In this document: positions 6,985 through 13,219 of the stretch, in pieces
How positions within the stretch are numbered: the first letter of the stretch is position 1
How the letters are laid out: each line of letters starts with the position of its first letter
Assembly (NCBI GenBank): GCA_963643985.1
Contig: CAVINP010000041.1
Coordinates: 1 to 16,219 of the forward strand
Length of the DNA: 16,219 bases
Source: SFTH01 sp963643985
Lineage (GTDB): Bacteria; Bacillota; Clostridia; Christensenellales; Aristaeellaceae
Direction of reading: 5' to 3'
The notes under the pieces: generated by a model
Database searches by the model: none
Told to the model about the DNA's origin: nothing
Seen by the model: only the letters and a program-made list of their open reading frames with translations
Made by a program: the position numbers and the translations under genes

Positions 6985-8202
6985 TTACAGCCTGAAGAGC
7001 GTCTTGAGCGCGTCTTCCTTGATGTCGGTGCCGATCACGCACAGGCGGCCGGTATAATCGGCGCTGCCGTAGCGCAGGTCGGACTCGCCGGGCACGTAGT
7101 CAAAGTGCAGCCACTTGCCGTTCGTGAGCGGCAGTATGCCCTTTGCGCGCAGAATCTTGCCGTAGCTCTGCTCGTCTTCCAGCGCGGAGAGAGCCGCACG
7201 GATGTCGTCCTCTTCGAACTTTTTGGGCGTCTCCACGCCGATGTTTTGGAAGACCTCGTCCGCATGGTGATGGCCGTGATGATGGCCGCAGCAGCACTCG
7301 CCGTCGTGATGGTGATGATGCCCGTGCTCGTCCCCGTCATCGTCATCGTCATCATCGTCGTCATGATGGTGATGGTGGCAGCAGCACTCCCCGTCGTCGT
7401 CATCATCGTCGTGATGGTGATGGTGGTGGTGCTCATGTTCGTCCTCATCGTCGTCATCGTCGTCATCATCGTGGTGATGGTGGCAGCAGCACTCCTCGTC
7501 GTCATCATCGTCGTGATGGTGATGATGGTGGTGGTGCTCGTGCTCATCCTCACCGTCGTCATCATCGTCGTGATGATGGTGCACGTCACCGTCGCTGAGC
7601 AGGCTCTTGGCGCTCTCGATGACCTCGAGCAGCTGATCCGCCGTCAGCTCGTCCCAGGGGGTAGTGACGATGCGGGCGTTCGCGTTGTAGCCGCGCAGCA
7701 GCTCCACGCAGGCCGCGATCTTTTCTTCCGTGGCCGTCTGGGTGCGGCTGAGTATGATGGTCTCGGCGTTCTCGATCTGGTCGATGAAGAACTCGCCGAA
7801 GTTGCGTGCGTACATGCGGCACTTGCCGACGTCCGCCACGGTGGCGCTGCCCTCGAGCGTCAGCGCGTGATCCTCCATCAGCTCCAGCACGACCTTGCGG
7901 ATATCCGAGAGCTTGCCCACGCCGGACGGCTCGATGATGATGCGGTCGGGGCTGTATTTTTCAATCAGCTCGTTCAGGGACTTGTGGAAGTCGCCCACCA
8001 GCGTGCAGCAGATGCAGCCGGAATTCAGCTCGGTGACCTGAATGCCGCTGTCCTTCATGAAGCCGCCGTCCACGCCGACCTCGCCGTATTCGTTCTCCAG
8101 CAGCACGACCTTCTCCTGCTTGAGCTCGCCGCCCAGCAGCTTCTTGATGAGCGTGGTCTTGCCTGCGCCCAGGAAACCGGAAATAATATTGATTTTCGTC
8201 AT
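6985..8202 (-). CDS. COG0523 (CobW/G3E) metal-chaperone GTPase with a huge His/Asp/Cys insert
   Basis: This 405-residue protein is a canonical COG0523 GTPase, a family that delivers zinc, cobalt or other metals to client proteins. It has P-loop GFLGAGKTT (9-17), the metal-binding SGCICC motif (C63, C65, C66) and EPSG (91-94). The guanine loop is SRTQ (152-155) rather than NKxD. Between the GTPase core and the C-terminal CobW_C domain (about 323-405) lies a low-complexity insert at 208-313. It is made of three repeats of 33, 35 and 30 residues: poly-His, poly-Asp, a DEHEHH-like block, poly-His, poly-Asp, then ECCC. It ends in GHHHGHHH. The insert has about 50 His, more than 40 Asp/Glu and nine Cys, enough to hold many metal ions. 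The ATG at 8202 is preceded by AGGTGA. Zinc is the likeliest metal, but Ni or Co cannot be excluded. Confidence 0.92.
   Translation of the reverse strand: MTKINIISGFLGAGKTTLIKKLLGGELKQEKVVLLENEYGEVGVDGGFMKDSGIQVTELNSGCICCTLVGDFHKSLNELIEKYSPDRIIIEPSGVGKLSDIRKVVLELMEDHALTLEGSATVADVGKCRMYARNFGEFFIDQIENAETIILSRTQTATEEKIAACVELLRGYNANARIVTTPWDELTADQLLEVIESAKSLLSDGDVHHHHDDDDDGEDEHEHHHHHHHHDDDDDEECCCHHHHDDDDDDDDEDEHEHHHHHHHDDDDDDGECCCHHHHHDDDDDDDDDGDEHGHHHHHDGECCCGHHHGHHHADEVFQNIGVETPKKFEEDDIRAALSALEDEQSYGKILRAKGILPLTNGKWLHFDYVPGESDLRYGSADYTGRLCVIGTDIKEDALKTLFRL
7264..7581 (-). repeat. coding tandem repeat encoding His/Asp/Cys metal-binding units
   Basis: This in-frame low-complexity DNA encodes residues 208-313 of the GTPase. 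The conserved GCAGCAGCACTC block (complement of the ECCC codons) recurs at 7288, 7378 and 7483, spacings of 90 and 105 bases. All differences are multiples of three. CAT/CAC and GAC/GAT codons are mixed, so the protein pattern, not the exact DNA, is maintained. The tract should be prone to slippage and length variation. Confidence 0.88.
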
Positions 8203-8256
8203 GATATATCACCTGTCCGATAGTACATTGTGGTCCCTGTTTCGGGATCATTTCCT

Positions 8257-8285
8257 ATCATAAAACATGAATTTGCATTTGTCAC
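8257..8285 (-). promoter_or_regulatory. promoter for the GTPase pair
   Basis: On the minus strand GTGACA (8285-8280), a 17-base spacer and TATGAT (8262-8257) lie about 55 bases upstream of the ATG at 8202. I looked for a Zur- or Fur-type palindrome across the -10 to leader region and saw no convincing one. Confidence 0.65.
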
Positions 8286-8362
8286 GCATGCGGGCAAGAA
8301 TTCACCGAATCATAACAGAAACCGATCCCTCGCGGAGGATTTGTTTTCCGCTGCCGTGGCAG

Positions 8363-8827
8363 TTACCGTAACCTGCAAGCCCGGACGATCTCATGCAGCG
8401 CCCACGCCGCGAGCACACCCGACAGTGCGCCGCCGCTGTCGATGAGCATGTCGCGCACCTCGCAGCTGCGCCCCGCCGCAAGGAGCTGGCCGGCCTCGTT
8501 CGCTGCGGCCATAAGCATGCAGATTCCCTCCGTCAGCGCAAGCGCACGAAGCCTCTTTTTCAGCGTGCGCTGCATGGCCAGCCCCAGCAGGAAGCCTTCG
8601 AAGGCGAATATGCAAAAGTGTGCGACCTTGCGCAGCACGCCCTCCGGATCCGAGGGATCGTATTTCAGAAAGCGAAACAGCCTGAGCACGAGGCCGGTGA
8701 ACCAGCCGCTGAGTTCGTCCGACTGCACCGCCGTCTGCGTGGAGAGAAAAAACAGTACGCCCACCCAGAGTACGGCCGCGATCCAGAGCGCTGCCGTCAG
8801 GCGGGAGATGCGCTTTTTTTTCATCAT
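8363..8827 (-). CDS. VanZ-like family membrane protein
   Basis: This is a 154-residue small integral membrane protein with four hydrophobic segments (about 11-28, 68-85, 92-110 and 128-146). It carries VanZ-family hallmarks: FFLSTQT (26-32), RKVAHF (66-71), and NEAGQLLAAGRSCEVRDMLIDSGGALSG (110-137). The last is the family's E-x-x-Q...R...D-x-x-x-D/N...G signature. VanZ itself gives low-level teicoplanin resistance by an unknown mechanism. Most chromosomal VanZ-like proteins have no proven role and should not be read as resistance genes. AAGGAGG sits 8 bases from the first of two adjacent ATGs, which supports 8827 as the start. No partner gene shares its operon. Confidence 0.85.
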   Translation of the reverse strand: MMKKKRISRLTAALWIAAVLWVGVLFFLSTQTAVQSDELSGWFTGLVLRLFRFLKYDPSDPEGVLRKVAHFCIFAFEGFLLGLAMQRTLKKRLRALALTEGICMLMAAANEAGQLLAAGRSCEVRDMLIDSGGALSGVLAAWALHEIVRACRLR

Positions 8828-8847
8828 CGCGGAAACCTCCTTTTTTG

Positions 8848-8875
8848 AGGGAACAGGGAATAGGGATCAGGGGGA
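8848..8875. repeat. heptad array, four units (AGGGANN type)
   Basis: Four units with exact 7-base phase, starting AGGGAAC then AGGGAAT, run to 8875. They end five bases before the palindromic spacer element at 8881. Confidence 0.8.
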
Positions 8876-8880
8876 ACGAA

Positions 8881-8962
8881 ACCCCTCAGCCTCGCATTCG
8901 CTCGGCAGCTCCCCTTGCAGGGGAGCCAACCCCTTGCGGTGGAGGGGGTCGTGCTGAGGGGT
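8881..8962. repeat. palindromic spacer element bounded by ACCCCTCAGC / GCTGAGGGGT
   Basis: A perfect 10-base terminal inverted repeat (8881-8890 with 8953-8962) encloses an 8-base-pair hairpin (8908-8915 with 8919-8926). A second C-rich/G-rich hairpin lies at about 8928-8949. The whole 82-base unit can fold into a clover-like structure. I recall similar ACCCCTCAG elements dispersed in gut Clostridia genomes. It codes for nothing visible and may be a non-autonomous element or a REP-like structure. Confidence 0.7.
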
Positions 8963-9019
8963 CTGCCTCCGGCCCTTATTTTAGACGAAAAAAATATACC
9001 AACGGATGAAAATTTTTTC

Positions 9020-9048
9020 TTGACGAGTCGTGTTAAAACTGTTATGAT
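9020..9048 (+). promoter_or_regulatory. sigma-A promoter for the isomerase-family gene
   Basis: TTGACG (9020-9025), a 17-base spacer and TATGAT (9043-9048) follow an A/T-rich stretch (8977-9019) that could act as an UP element. The start codon is 58 bases downstream of the -10. Confidence 0.82.
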
Positions 9049-9105
9049 TAAACTGTTAATATCCGGGTTGTTTCATCGGATCATTATTGAGGAGGTCGAA
9101 GCATT

Positions 9106-10593
9106 ATGAACAACATTCCCCAGGTCAAACTCGGCATCGTGGCCGTCAGCCGCGACTGCTTCCCCATTACTCTGTCCGAAAAGCGCCGCAAGGCGATTAT
9201 CGAGGCCCTGAAGGCCCGCAAGATTGACATCTATGAAAGCCCCGTCATCATCGAAGGCGGCATCGACAAGGATGTCAACGCGGCCTACGAAGACATCACC
9301 AAGGCCGGCATCAACGCGCTGGTCGTGTTCCTGGGCAACTTCGGCCCCGAGTATCCCGAGGTGCTGCTGGCCAAGAAGTTCGGCGGCCCCGTGATGTTCG
9401 TGGCAGCTGCCGAAGAGAACATCGGTGTGCTCTCCTCCGACCGCGGCGATGCCTACTGCGGCATGCTCAACGCCAGCTACAACCTCAAGCTCATGGGCGT
9501 GAACGCCTACATTCCGGAGTATCCGGTGGGCACGGCCGAGGACTGCGCGGACATGATCGAGGAGTTCATACCGGTCGCCCGCACGCTGCTGGGCCTCAAG
9601 TCCCTCAAGATCATCACCTTCGGCCCGCGTCCCTATGACTTCCTGGCCTGCAACGCTCCCATCGCGCCGCTGTACACCCTGGGCGTGAACATTCAGGAGA
9701 ACTCCGAGCTGGATCTGCTCGCCGCCTATCGCGCACATGCCAACGACGAGCGCATCCCCGCCAAGATCAAGGAGATGGAAGACGAGCTGGGCGACGGCAA
9801 CAACTATCCCGGCATACTGCCCAAGCTGGCCCAGTATGAGCTGACGCTGCTGGATTGGATCGAAGCCAACCGCGGCACGAGCGAGTATGTGGTCATGGCC
9901 AACAAGTGCTGGCCGGCCTTCCAGACCGAGTTCGGCTTCGTGCCCTGCTACGTCAACAGCCGTCTGACCGCCATGGGCTACTGCACCGCCTGCGAAGTGG
10001 ACATCTACGGCGCACTGAGCGAGTTCATCGGCACCTGCGTCACCGGCGAGGCCGTAACGCTGCTGGACATCAACAACACCGTGCCCGCGGACATGTACAA
10101 GCAGTCCATCGAGGGCAAGTTTGACTATCGCCCGGGCGAGACCTTCATGGGCTTCCACTGCGGCAATACGCCGATGTGCCGCCTGGTGAAGGGCAAGATG
10201 AGCTATCAGCTGATCATGAACCGCGGCCTGGAGCACGGCGGCACGCCGGACATCACCCGCGGCACGCTCGAGGGCGACATCACCCCCGGCGACATCACCT
10301 TCTATCGCCTGCAGGGCAACAAGGACAGCAAGCTTCAGGCCTACATCGCCGAGGGCGAGGTTCTGCCGGTCGCAACGCAGTCCTTCGGCGGCATCGGCGT
10401 GTTCGCCATCAAGGAAATGAACCGCTTCTATCGCCACGTGCTCATCGCGGACGGCTATCCGCATCACGGCGCGGTCGCATTCGGCAAGAACGGCAAGGCC
10501 CTCTTCTCCGTAATGAAGATGCTGGGCATCGAGAACGTGAAGTTCAACCAGCCCAAGGGCATGCTCTACAAGGACGAGAACCCCTTCGCATAA
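9106..10593 (+). CDS. L-fucose/L-arabinose isomerase family protein
   Basis: This 495-residue cytoplasmic protein has the overall pattern of the L-fucose/L-arabinose isomerase superfamily, Mn-dependent aldose-ketose isomerases. The N-terminal two-thirds is a Rossmann-like region (LGIVAVSRDCFP at 9-20, VVFLGNFGPEYPEVL at 73-87). The metal-site part follows. Candidate ligands are E297 in CEVDIYGALSEF, D321 in LLDINN, H351 in GFHCGNTP and a His in YPHHGAV (451-457). These positions parallel the acid/acid/His set of FucI and AraA, but the exact substrate cannot be read. The ATG at 9106 follows GAGGAGG by 10 bases. It has its own promoter and terminator and no sugar kinase, aldolase or transporter nearby, so it is not in a standard fucose or arabinose operon. 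It may serve a free pentose or deoxyhexose pool. Confidence 0.85.
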   Translation: MNNIPQVKLGIVAVSRDCFPITLSEKRRKAIIEALKARKIDIYESPVIIEGGIDKDVNAAYEDITKAGINALVVFLGNFGPEYPEVLLAKKFGGPVMFVAAAEENIGVLSSDRGDAYCGMLNASYNLKLMGVNAYIPEYPVGTAEDCADMIEEFIPVARTLLGLKSLKIITFGPRPYDFLACNAPIAPLYTLGVNIQENSELDLLAAYRAHANDERIPAKIKEMEDELGDGNNYPGILPKLAQYELTLLDWIEANRGTSEYVVMANKCWPAFQTEFGFVPCYVNSRLTAMGYCTACEVDIYGALSEFIGTCVTGEAVTLLDINNTVPADMYKQSIEGKFDYRPGETFMGFHCGNTPMCRLVKGKMSYQLIMNRGLEHGGTPDITRGTLEGDITPGDITFYRLQGNKDSKLQAYIAEGEVLPVATQSFGGIGVFAIKEMNRFYRHVLIADGYPHHGAVAFGKNGKALFSVMKMLGIENVKFNQPKGMLYKDENPFA

Positions 10594-10607
10594 CCGATAT
10601 GAAACAG

Positions 10608-10641
10608 CGGCACCCCTGCCAAACGGCAGGGGTGCCGTTTT
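10608..10641 (+). terminator. intrinsic terminator after the isomerase-family gene
   Basis: A perfect 13-base-pair GC-rich stem (10608-10620 with 10625-10637), loop AAAC, then TTTT. It begins 14 bases past the stop codon. Confidence 0.92.
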
Positions 10642-10686
10642 GCGGGCCTGACTTGTTTACGGGTTATTATACCCACACGATGTCCA

Positions 10687-10707
10687 AGTTACCGGAGACC
10701 GGTATCG
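10687..10707. repeat. heptad array, three units
   Basis: Three units in 7-base phase begin AGTTACC GGAGACC. The array is in the 441-base spacer 10594-11034. That spacer otherwise holds the isomerase terminator, a partial palindromic element (about 10752-10860), another heptad array and the NSS promoter. I see no credible gene in it. Confidence 0.6.
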
Positions 10708-10751
10708 CGTTTTTAAAACAAACGGACCGATTGTCCCGACACGGGTTTCTC

Positions 10752-10800
10752 AACCCCTCAGTCGCTGCGGTGCCGCGCTCGAATCTTTGATTCGACCGCC
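10752..10800. repeat. partial copy of the ACCCCTCAG spacer element
   Basis: The left boundary AACCCCTCAGTCGCTGCGG resembles the start of the element at 8881. The interior differs: it holds a short hairpin, TCGAATC ttt GATTCGA (10779-10785 with 10789-10795). No matching right boundary is evident. It looks like a degenerate or variant member. Confidence 0.45.
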
Positions 10801-10869
10801 GGCAGTCTGCCACATAGCAGTCGCCGCACTGCGCAGCAGGGCTTGGGTGCGCAAGAGTGGTGGTGGGAT

Positions 10870-10890
10870 TCCCTGATCCCTCTTCCCTCA
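10870..10890. repeat. heptad array, three units (TCCCTNN type)
   Basis: Three units share TCCCT at 10870, 10877 and 10884 and vary in the last two bases. This is the same class as 5231-5251. Confidence 0.75.
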
Positions 10891-10938
10891 ATTGCGCGTC
10901 AATGCGGCGTTAAGATACCGTTTTCGGCACAATGCAAA

Positions 10939-10967
10939 TTGACATAAGGCGTAAATTGTGTTATGAT
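10939..10967 (+). promoter_or_regulatory. sigma-A promoter for the NSS transporter gene
   Basis: A perfect TTGACA (10939-10944), a 17-base spacer and TATGAT (10962-10967). The predicted leader is about 60 bases. Confidence 0.88.
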
Positions 10968-11034
10968 TTTAAATGGTAAAGCGTGGCTTTTCGAAGCTGC
11001 GCATATTGTCGCGTAAAAAAACAGAAGGGATTTG

Positions 11035-12387
11035 ATGCAAAACATGCAAACGCGAGAGAAACTCGGATCACGCCTGGGCTTTATACTGCTCTCGGCGGGC
11101 TGCGCCATCGGCTGCGGCAACGTATGGAAGTTCCCCTGGATGTGCGGCCAGTACGGCGGCGGCGCCTTCGTGCTGATCTACCTGATCTGCCTTCTCATCA
11201 TGGGTCTGCCGGTCATGACGGTGGAGTTCGCCATGGGTCGCGCCAGCCAGCGCAGCCCGATCGGCATGTATCAGGTGCTTGAGCCCAAGGGCACGAAATG
11301 GCACGTCCACGGCTACTTTGCCTTCGTGGGCAACCTGCTGCTGATGATGTTCTACACGGTGGTCTCCGGCTGGATGATCTACTACTTTGTGAACTTCCTC
11401 GCAGGCAACAATATGAACCTCAGCTTTGCGGGCATGCTCTCCAGCCCCTCCATCAACGTCGGCTACATGGCCATCGTGGTAGTCATCGGCTTCGGCGTGC
11501 TGGCGATGGGCCTGCAGGGCGGCCTCGAGCGCATCACCAAGGTGATGATGGTCGCGCTCTTCGTGCTGATGATCGGCCTGGCCGTCTACAGCTGCACGCT
11601 GGGCGGCGCAAGCAAGGGCCTGTCGTTCTATCTGCTGCCGGACATCTCCAAGATCAACGGCAATGTCATCGTGGGCGCGATGAACCAGGCGTTCTTTACG
11701 CTGTCTCTGGGCATCGGTTCCATGGCCATCTTCGGCTCCTACATCGACAAGACGCACAGCCTGATGGGCGAGTCCGTCAACGTGATCGTGCTGGACACGA
11801 TGGCGGCGCTGCTGGCGGGCCTGATCATCTTCCCCGCCTGCTACACCTTTGACATTGCTCCGGATGCAGGCCCGGGCCTGCTCTTCTCCACGATGGCGAG
11901 CGTGTTCAACCAGATGAAGGGCGGCCGCATCATCGGCACGCTGTTCTTCCTGTTCATGACCTTTGCCGCCATGTCCACGGTGCTGGCGGTGTTTGAAAAC
12001 ATACTGGCAATGGTGCGCGAGAAGACCGGCTGGAGCCGCAAGAAGGGCTGCCTGATCTGTGGCGTGGCCATGCTGCTGCTCTCCCTGCCCTGTGCACTGG
12101 GCTACAACGTCTGGTCCGGCTTTGTGCCTTTCGCGGAGGGCACGGCGTTCCTCGATCTGTGGGACTTCATGGTCAGCAACTGCCTGCTGCCGATCGGTTC
12201 CCTGATTTTCACCGTCTTCTGCGTCAGCAGGAAGCTCGGCTGGGGCTGGGACAACTTCCTGGCCGAAGTCAACACCGGCAAGGGCCCCAAGGTGAAGCAG
12301 TGGATGAAGCCCGTGTACATGTTTGCCGTGCCGATCATCATCTCGGTGGTGTTCCTCTACGGTATCATCAATTTCAATTGGCGGTAA
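11035..12387 (+). CDS. NSS-family sodium-dependent amino acid symporter
   Basis: This 450-residue transporter of the neurotransmitter:sodium symporter family (LeuT/MhsT/TnaT type) imports an amino acid or related solute with Na+. Membrane helix 1 contains the unwound substrate/sodium site SAGCAIGCGNVWKFPW (20-35). N29 is equivalent to the Na1-binding Asn of LeuT. GGGAFVLIY follows in TM1-2. Helix 6 carries FFTLSLGIGSMAIFGSY, and helix 8 the MTFAAMSTVLAVFE segment with the Na2-site Ser/Thr region. About 11 helices fit the length, as in other bacterial members. I chose the ATG at 11035 over the TTG three bases earlier; AGAAGGGA lies 4 bases upstream. A second ATG at 11044 would have looser spacing. 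Cysteines in the GCAIGCGN motif are unusual compared with LeuT. The substrate is not predictable here. Confidence 0.92.
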   Translation: MQNMQTREKLGSRLGFILLSAGCAIGCGNVWKFPWMCGQYGGGAFVLIYLICLLIMGLPVMTVEFAMGRASQRSPIGMYQVLEPKGTKWHVHGYFAFVGNLLLMMFYTVVSGWMIYYFVNFLAGNNMNLSFAGMLSSPSINVGYMAIVVVIGFGVLAMGLQGGLERITKVMMVALFVLMIGLAVYSCTLGGASKGLSFYLLPDISKINGNVIVGAMNQAFFTLSLGIGSMAIFGSYIDKTHSLMGESVNVIVLDTMAALLAGLIIFPACYTFDIAPDAGPGLLFSTMASVFNQMKGGRIIGTLFFLFMTFAAMSTVLAVFENILAMVREKTGWSRKKGCLICGVAMLLLSLPCALGYNVWSGFVPFAEGTAFLDLWDFMVSNCLLPIGSLIFTVFCVSRKLGWGWDNFLAEVNTGKGPKVKQWMKPVYMFAVPIIISVVFLYGIINFNWR

Positions 12388-12390
12388 TCC

Positions 12391-12418
12391 GGTTGCCGGT
12401 GACTGGTCACCGGTAACT
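12391..12418. repeat. heptad array, four units (GGTNACY type)
   Basis: Four consecutive units fit GGTNRCY and begin GGTTGCC then GGTGACT. The array starts three bases after the NSS stop codon, between it and the shared terminator. Confidence 0.8.
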
Positions 12419-12424
12419 CCAACA

Positions 12425-12460
12425 CAACAAACGCCGGAGATTGCTCTCCGGCGTTTGTTG
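12425..12460. terminator. shared bidirectional terminator between convergent genes
   Basis: A perfect 16-base-pair stem (12425-12440 with 12445-12460) with loop TTGC. It serves the NSS gene on the plus strand. It also touches the minus-strand stop codon at 12461-12463, so it can end both transcripts. The stem base is A/T-rich, but there is no long external U-tract. Confidence 0.82.
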
Positions 12461-13096
12461 TTACAGGGGTTTGTTCTCTCTGTTTTTCATTTCGTCGACG
12501 GCGGCGGCGATGATGCTCGCGGCGCCGTCCGTGCCGAACTCGCCCGTATCGACGATCAGGGAATAATTGTCGATGCTGCCCCACTCATGCCCCGTGTGCG
12601 AGCTGTAATACTTGCCGCGGATCTTGTCCGTCTTGAGCACGCCCTTGCGGGCCTCGGCCTCGCTGACGTTGTAGATGCGCATCGCACGCTGCACGCGCTT
12701 TTCAAGATCGGCGCGGATAAACACCGATATGACGTTGACCACGTTTGAGCACTCGCCCAGCACATAGTCGGCGCAGCGCCCCACGATCACGCAGGGGCCG
12801 CTGCCGGCAAAGCGGCGAATGGCATCGCACTGGGCTGCATAGATGCGCTCGTGCACGGGCAGCACCAGCGTGGGATCCTCGCGATAGAAGCTGGGGACGA
12901 ACTTCTCGCCCTTGCGCGTGCCCTTTTCCTCGTTTTCTTCTACCGTTTCACGGGTCAGATTGGTCATTTCAACGGCGTGATCCACGATATCGCGGTCATA
13001 ATAGGGCACATTCAGCTTTTCGGAAAGCTTCTGCGCGACCTCCAGGCCGCCGCTGCAAAATTCGCGTCCGATCGTGACAATCCATTCTTTTTTCAT
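12461..13096 (-). CDS. cytidylate kinase-like family protein
   Basis: This 211-residue protein of the cytidylate-kinase-like family (Cytidylate_kin2 type) is common in Clostridia, with unproven activity. The start is IVTIGREFCSGGLEVAQKL (6-24), where a Cmk-like P-loop would be. The usual GREYGSGG is GREFCSGG, and no Lys-Ser/Thr of a true Walker A is present. YYDRDI (32-37), IVGRCADYVL (104-113) and DKIRGKYYSSHTGHEWG (157-173) follow in the family order. The last is the lid-like Arg/Lys region, and LIVDTGEFG (180-188) closes the core. The missing Lys is typical of this subfamily, so a role other than CMP phosphorylation is possible. GGAGGG precedes the ATG at 13096. No promoter is obvious in the nearest 150 bases; the strong one at 13797-13825 is about 700 bases upstream. 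Confidence 0.87.
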   Translation of the reverse strand: MKKEWIVTIGREFCSGGLEVAQKLSEKLNVPYYDRDIVDHAVEMTNLTRETVEENEEKGTRKGEKFVPSFYREDPTLVLPVHERIYAAQCDAIRRFAGSGPCVIVGRCADYVLGECSNVVNVISVFIRADLEKRVQRAMRIYNVSEAEARKGVLKTDKIRGKYYSSHTGHEWGSIDNYSLIVDTGEFGTDGAASIIAAAVDEMKNRENKPL

Positions 13097-13126
13097 CCTG
13101 CATCCCTCCGGTTTGAGTGGTATCGT

Positions 13127-13146
13127 GTGTGATAGTGATTAGGGGG
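13127..13146. repeat. heptad array (AGTGATT type) and element remnant
   Basis: Units GTGTGAT and AGTGATT, plus a degenerate third, lie upstream of the kinase-like gene. At 13157-13166 ACCCTCAGCC resembles the left boundary of the spacer element at 8881, with no right boundary. Confidence 0.45.
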
Positions 13147-13190
13147 CATCTCGGAAAACCCTCAGCCAGCTTCTCTGCCGCAGCGACATC

Positions 13191-13219
13191 AAAGCCGCCG
13201 ACATTATTTTGCCGGCGGC
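13191..13219 (-). terminator. weak hairpin terminator candidate of the 600-base transcript
   Basis: On the minus strand a 9-pair stem (13219-13211 with 13202-13194, including one G-U pair) and an A/T-rich 8-base loop are followed by only TTT. The stem is strong but the U-tract is poor, so it may be leaky. If so, the transcript would continue into the kinase-like gene. Confidence 0.4.

Noticed and set aside
5974..8223. 749-residue plus-strand open frame antisense to both GTPase genes
   Set aside because: Its valine/methionine-rich middle is simply the antisense of the His/Asp repeat. The opposite strand carries two complete GTPases with motifs, ribosome binding sites and a promoter.
8319..8362. 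intrinsic terminator after the VanZ-like gene
   Set aside because: Short hairpins (CTGCCGTGGCAG at 8351-8362 and a bulged one near 8324-8340) exist, but neither has a clear U-tract on the minus strand.
8363..8827. glycopeptide resistance determinant
   Set aside because: VanZ-like proteins are widespread chromosomal proteins, and no vanHAX, vanRS or mobile element is nearby.
9073..10467. 464-residue minus-strand open frame opposite the isomerase gene
   Set aside because: High-GC shadow frame with no motif, and the plus-strand gene has a promoter, ribosome binding site and terminator.
10667..10891. 74-residue minus-strand frame in the spacer before the NSS gene
   Set aside because: It runs through repeat elements and heptads and has no motif or good ribosome site.
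11032..11034. TTG start for the NSS gene
   Set aside because: The adjacent ATG at 11035 is a better codon in the same ribosome-site window.
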